DNA of 6,521 nt from Planctomycetota bacterium (lineage in GTDB: Bacteria; Planctomycetota; Planctomycetia; Pirellulales; Pirellulaceae). The stretch lies in contig JAPLNJ010000914.1 in the NCBI GenBank assembly GCA_026692885.1, positions 1-6,521 of the forward strand. Direction: 5' to 3'. A model generated the notes under the pieces. The model did no database searches. It saw nothing but the letters and a program-made list of their open reading frames with translations, and was not told where the DNA came from. The position numbers and the translations under genes are program-made. Position 1 is the first letter of the stretch. Each line of letters begins with the position of its first letter. Below are positions 5,677 to 6,521 of this stretch, one piece after another.

Positions 5677-6266
5677 GTCGGTACGTCGTTTTCCTGGCCA
5701 TCGCAAGTTGTGGCTGTGCACTCGATCTGCTGACCAAGCACTGGGTATTTCACTGGCAAGGGATGCCTGCGCACTGGGACAGCATGCCCGCGGACTGGGT
5801 CGGTGATCCATCCCCACATCTGGAATGGTGGATCTGGGGCAACTTTGCCGGCATCCAAACGTCGCTGAACGCGGGTGCGTTGTTTGGCATAGGTCACGGT
5901 TACAGCGGTTTATTCGCCCTGCTATCAATTCTTGCCGCAGCGGGGATTGTGCTCTGGCTCTTTCGTTTTGGGGCCGCGCACGAGCTGTTCTTGACCGTCG
6001 CGCTGGCCTGTGTCATGGCCGGCATCTGCGGCAATCTTTACGACCGCCTCGGTCTTTGGCACGCTCCAGGAACCCCCGACGTTTGGCCCAAGTTGGTGAG
6101 AGACTGGATTCTGCTCCGTTATCACGGCTACACTTGGCCCAACTTCAATATCGCAGATTCCCTGCTGGTCTGTGGAGCCGGGCTATTGTTGTGGCACGGA
6201 TTTTTCCTCGCCGACCAGCGACCGCAAACTCCGGGCGTCGACGCGCATCAGCCCCCGAGCAGCTGA
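5673..6266 (+). CDS. lspA: Signal peptidase II (lipoprotein signal peptidase)
   Basis: 197 residues from GTG at 5673. LspA is an inner-membrane aspartyl protease that removes the signal peptide from diacylglyceryl-modified prolipoproteins. Both catalytic aspartates are present: Asp124 in GNLYDRL (120-126) and Asp162 in NFNIADS (157-163). Other family marks are LDLLTK in the first membrane segment (17-22) and SLNAGALFG (64-72). Four membrane segments are seen, near 4-26, 78-97, 104-122 and 160-181. It is longer than E. coli LspA (164) because of extra sequence at about 29-60 and 128-150, a form I associate with planctomycetes. No ribosome binding site precedes the GTG; the next in-frame upstream start (GTG 5613) lies inside the zinc-finger gene. 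The start is therefore uncertain: re-initiation from the bridge ORF, or a true start at 5644 with a one-base loss. The catalytic body is intact either way. Confidence 0.9.
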   Translation: MSRYVVFLAIASCGCALDLLTKHWVFHWQGMPAHWDSMPADWVGDPSPHLEWWIWGNFAGIQTSLNAGALFGIGHGYSGLFALLSILAAAGIVLWLFRFGAAHELFLTVALACVMAGICGNLYDRLGLWHAPGTPDVWPKLVRDWILLRYHGYTWPNFNIADSLLVCGAGLLLWHGFFLADQRPQTPGVDAHQPPSS

Positions 6267-6273
6267 GCTCTTA

Positions 6274-6358
6274 CGAATTCAGCTACGCCGATTCGCAACG
6301 GGCGCAACCGGTCTTCCTCGCACGAGATAGTAAGGGCCCCGAATTGTAGCTGAATTCG
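6274..6358. repeat. 13-bp inverted repeat downstream of lspA
   Basis: CGAATTCAGCTAC (6274-6286) is the exact reverse complement of 6346-6358, separated by 59 bases. A third copy of the GAATTCAGC core lies at 6362-6370. The phrase GCGAATTCAGCTAC seems familiar from planctomycete intergenic repeats, which is recollection only. The middle arm can pair with either neighbour. Confidence 0.6.
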
Positions 6359-6377
6359 CCAGAATTCAGCGGCTTTT
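6349..6377 (+). terminator. Candidate intrinsic terminator of the zinc-finger/lspA operon
   Basis: A perfect 9-bp stem (GCTGAATTC 6349-6357 with GAATTCAGC 6362-6370) with loop GCCA is followed three bases later by TTTT (6374-6377). The T-tract is short and the stem only moderately GC-rich, so termination may be weak. It lies 82 bases after the lspA stop. Confidence 0.5.
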
Positions 6378-6395
6378 CGAGGGCGAGGACCTAGG

Positions 6396-6521
6396 GTGTT
6401 CAGTTTGTCTGATTTTGCCATGAACTGGTGTTTTCCCGAATACCTGATTCTGTTCTGGTTTGCTTCGCGGAGTGATTACGAAATCAAGGATGACCGAGTG
6501 GCCCCTGGGGCACCCCTGATC
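6396..6521 (+). CDS. Possible 5' end of an unknown gene, cut by the window end
   Basis: From GTG 6396 the frame stays open for 42 codons to the window edge. GAGG (6385-6388) lies 7 bases before the GTG; an in-frame ATG is at 6420. The predicted start contains a hydrophobic run (EYLILFWFAS) followed by a charged stretch. I do not recognise it. The open frame is short enough to be chance, and a minus-strand frame is also open from the edge to a stop at 6366-6368, so strand is not certain. Confidence 0.3.
   Translation, partial: MFSLSDFAMNWCFPEYLILFWFASRSDYEIKDDRVAPGAPLI

Overview
The window looks like chromosomal DNA of a GC-rich planctomycete, most likely of the Pirellulales type. The reasons are a secreted NPCBM/NEW2-domain protein, a secreted prenyltransferase/squalene-oxidase-repeat protein, an LspA with long insertions typical of that phylum as I recall it, and several dispersed palindromic intergenic repeats, one of which reads as GEAPAEP / GSAGASPS in translation. 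The assignment rests on recalled family resemblance, not on a database search. All supported genes are on the + strand.

Layout. (1) 1-79: end of an intergenic region with a repeat fragment and the ribosome binding site of the first gene. (2) 80-2446: two exported proteins in tandem, nine bases or fewer apart: an alpha/alpha-barrel QW-like repeat protein without the DXDD cyclase motif, and a protein with four beta-rich repeats followed by an NPCBM carbohydrate-binding-type module. (3) 2447-2739: intergenic, with a 78-base GEAPAEP hairpin repeat. (4) 2740-4691: a small HicB-fold protein overlapping by 7 bases an OleC-type AMP-forming beta-lactone synthetase; no HicA toxin and no oleA/oleB/oleD are visible. 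(5) 4692-5275: a 584-base gene-free region dominated by a nested palindrome of about 250 bases centred near 4850, then a second inverted repeat (4987-5084), then a near-consensus sigma-70-type promoter. (6) 5276-6266: a TraR/DksA C4 zinc-finger regulator and lspA (signal peptidase II), whose junction is unusual: either re-initiation through a ten-codon bridge ORF or a single missing C. (7) 6267-6521: overlapping alternative hairpins, one terminator-like, and the possible start of another gene cut by the window edge.

How the parts may work together: genes 1 and 2 look like one export operon. The HicB-like gene and oleC are probably translated together. The zinc-finger gene and lspA form a small operon seen in other phyla too (recalled), joining transcription control to lipoprotein processing. 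I do not see a clear new defence or mobile system. The most unusual non-coding object is the large nested palindrome at 4720-4981, and the most checkable anomaly is the lspA 5' end.
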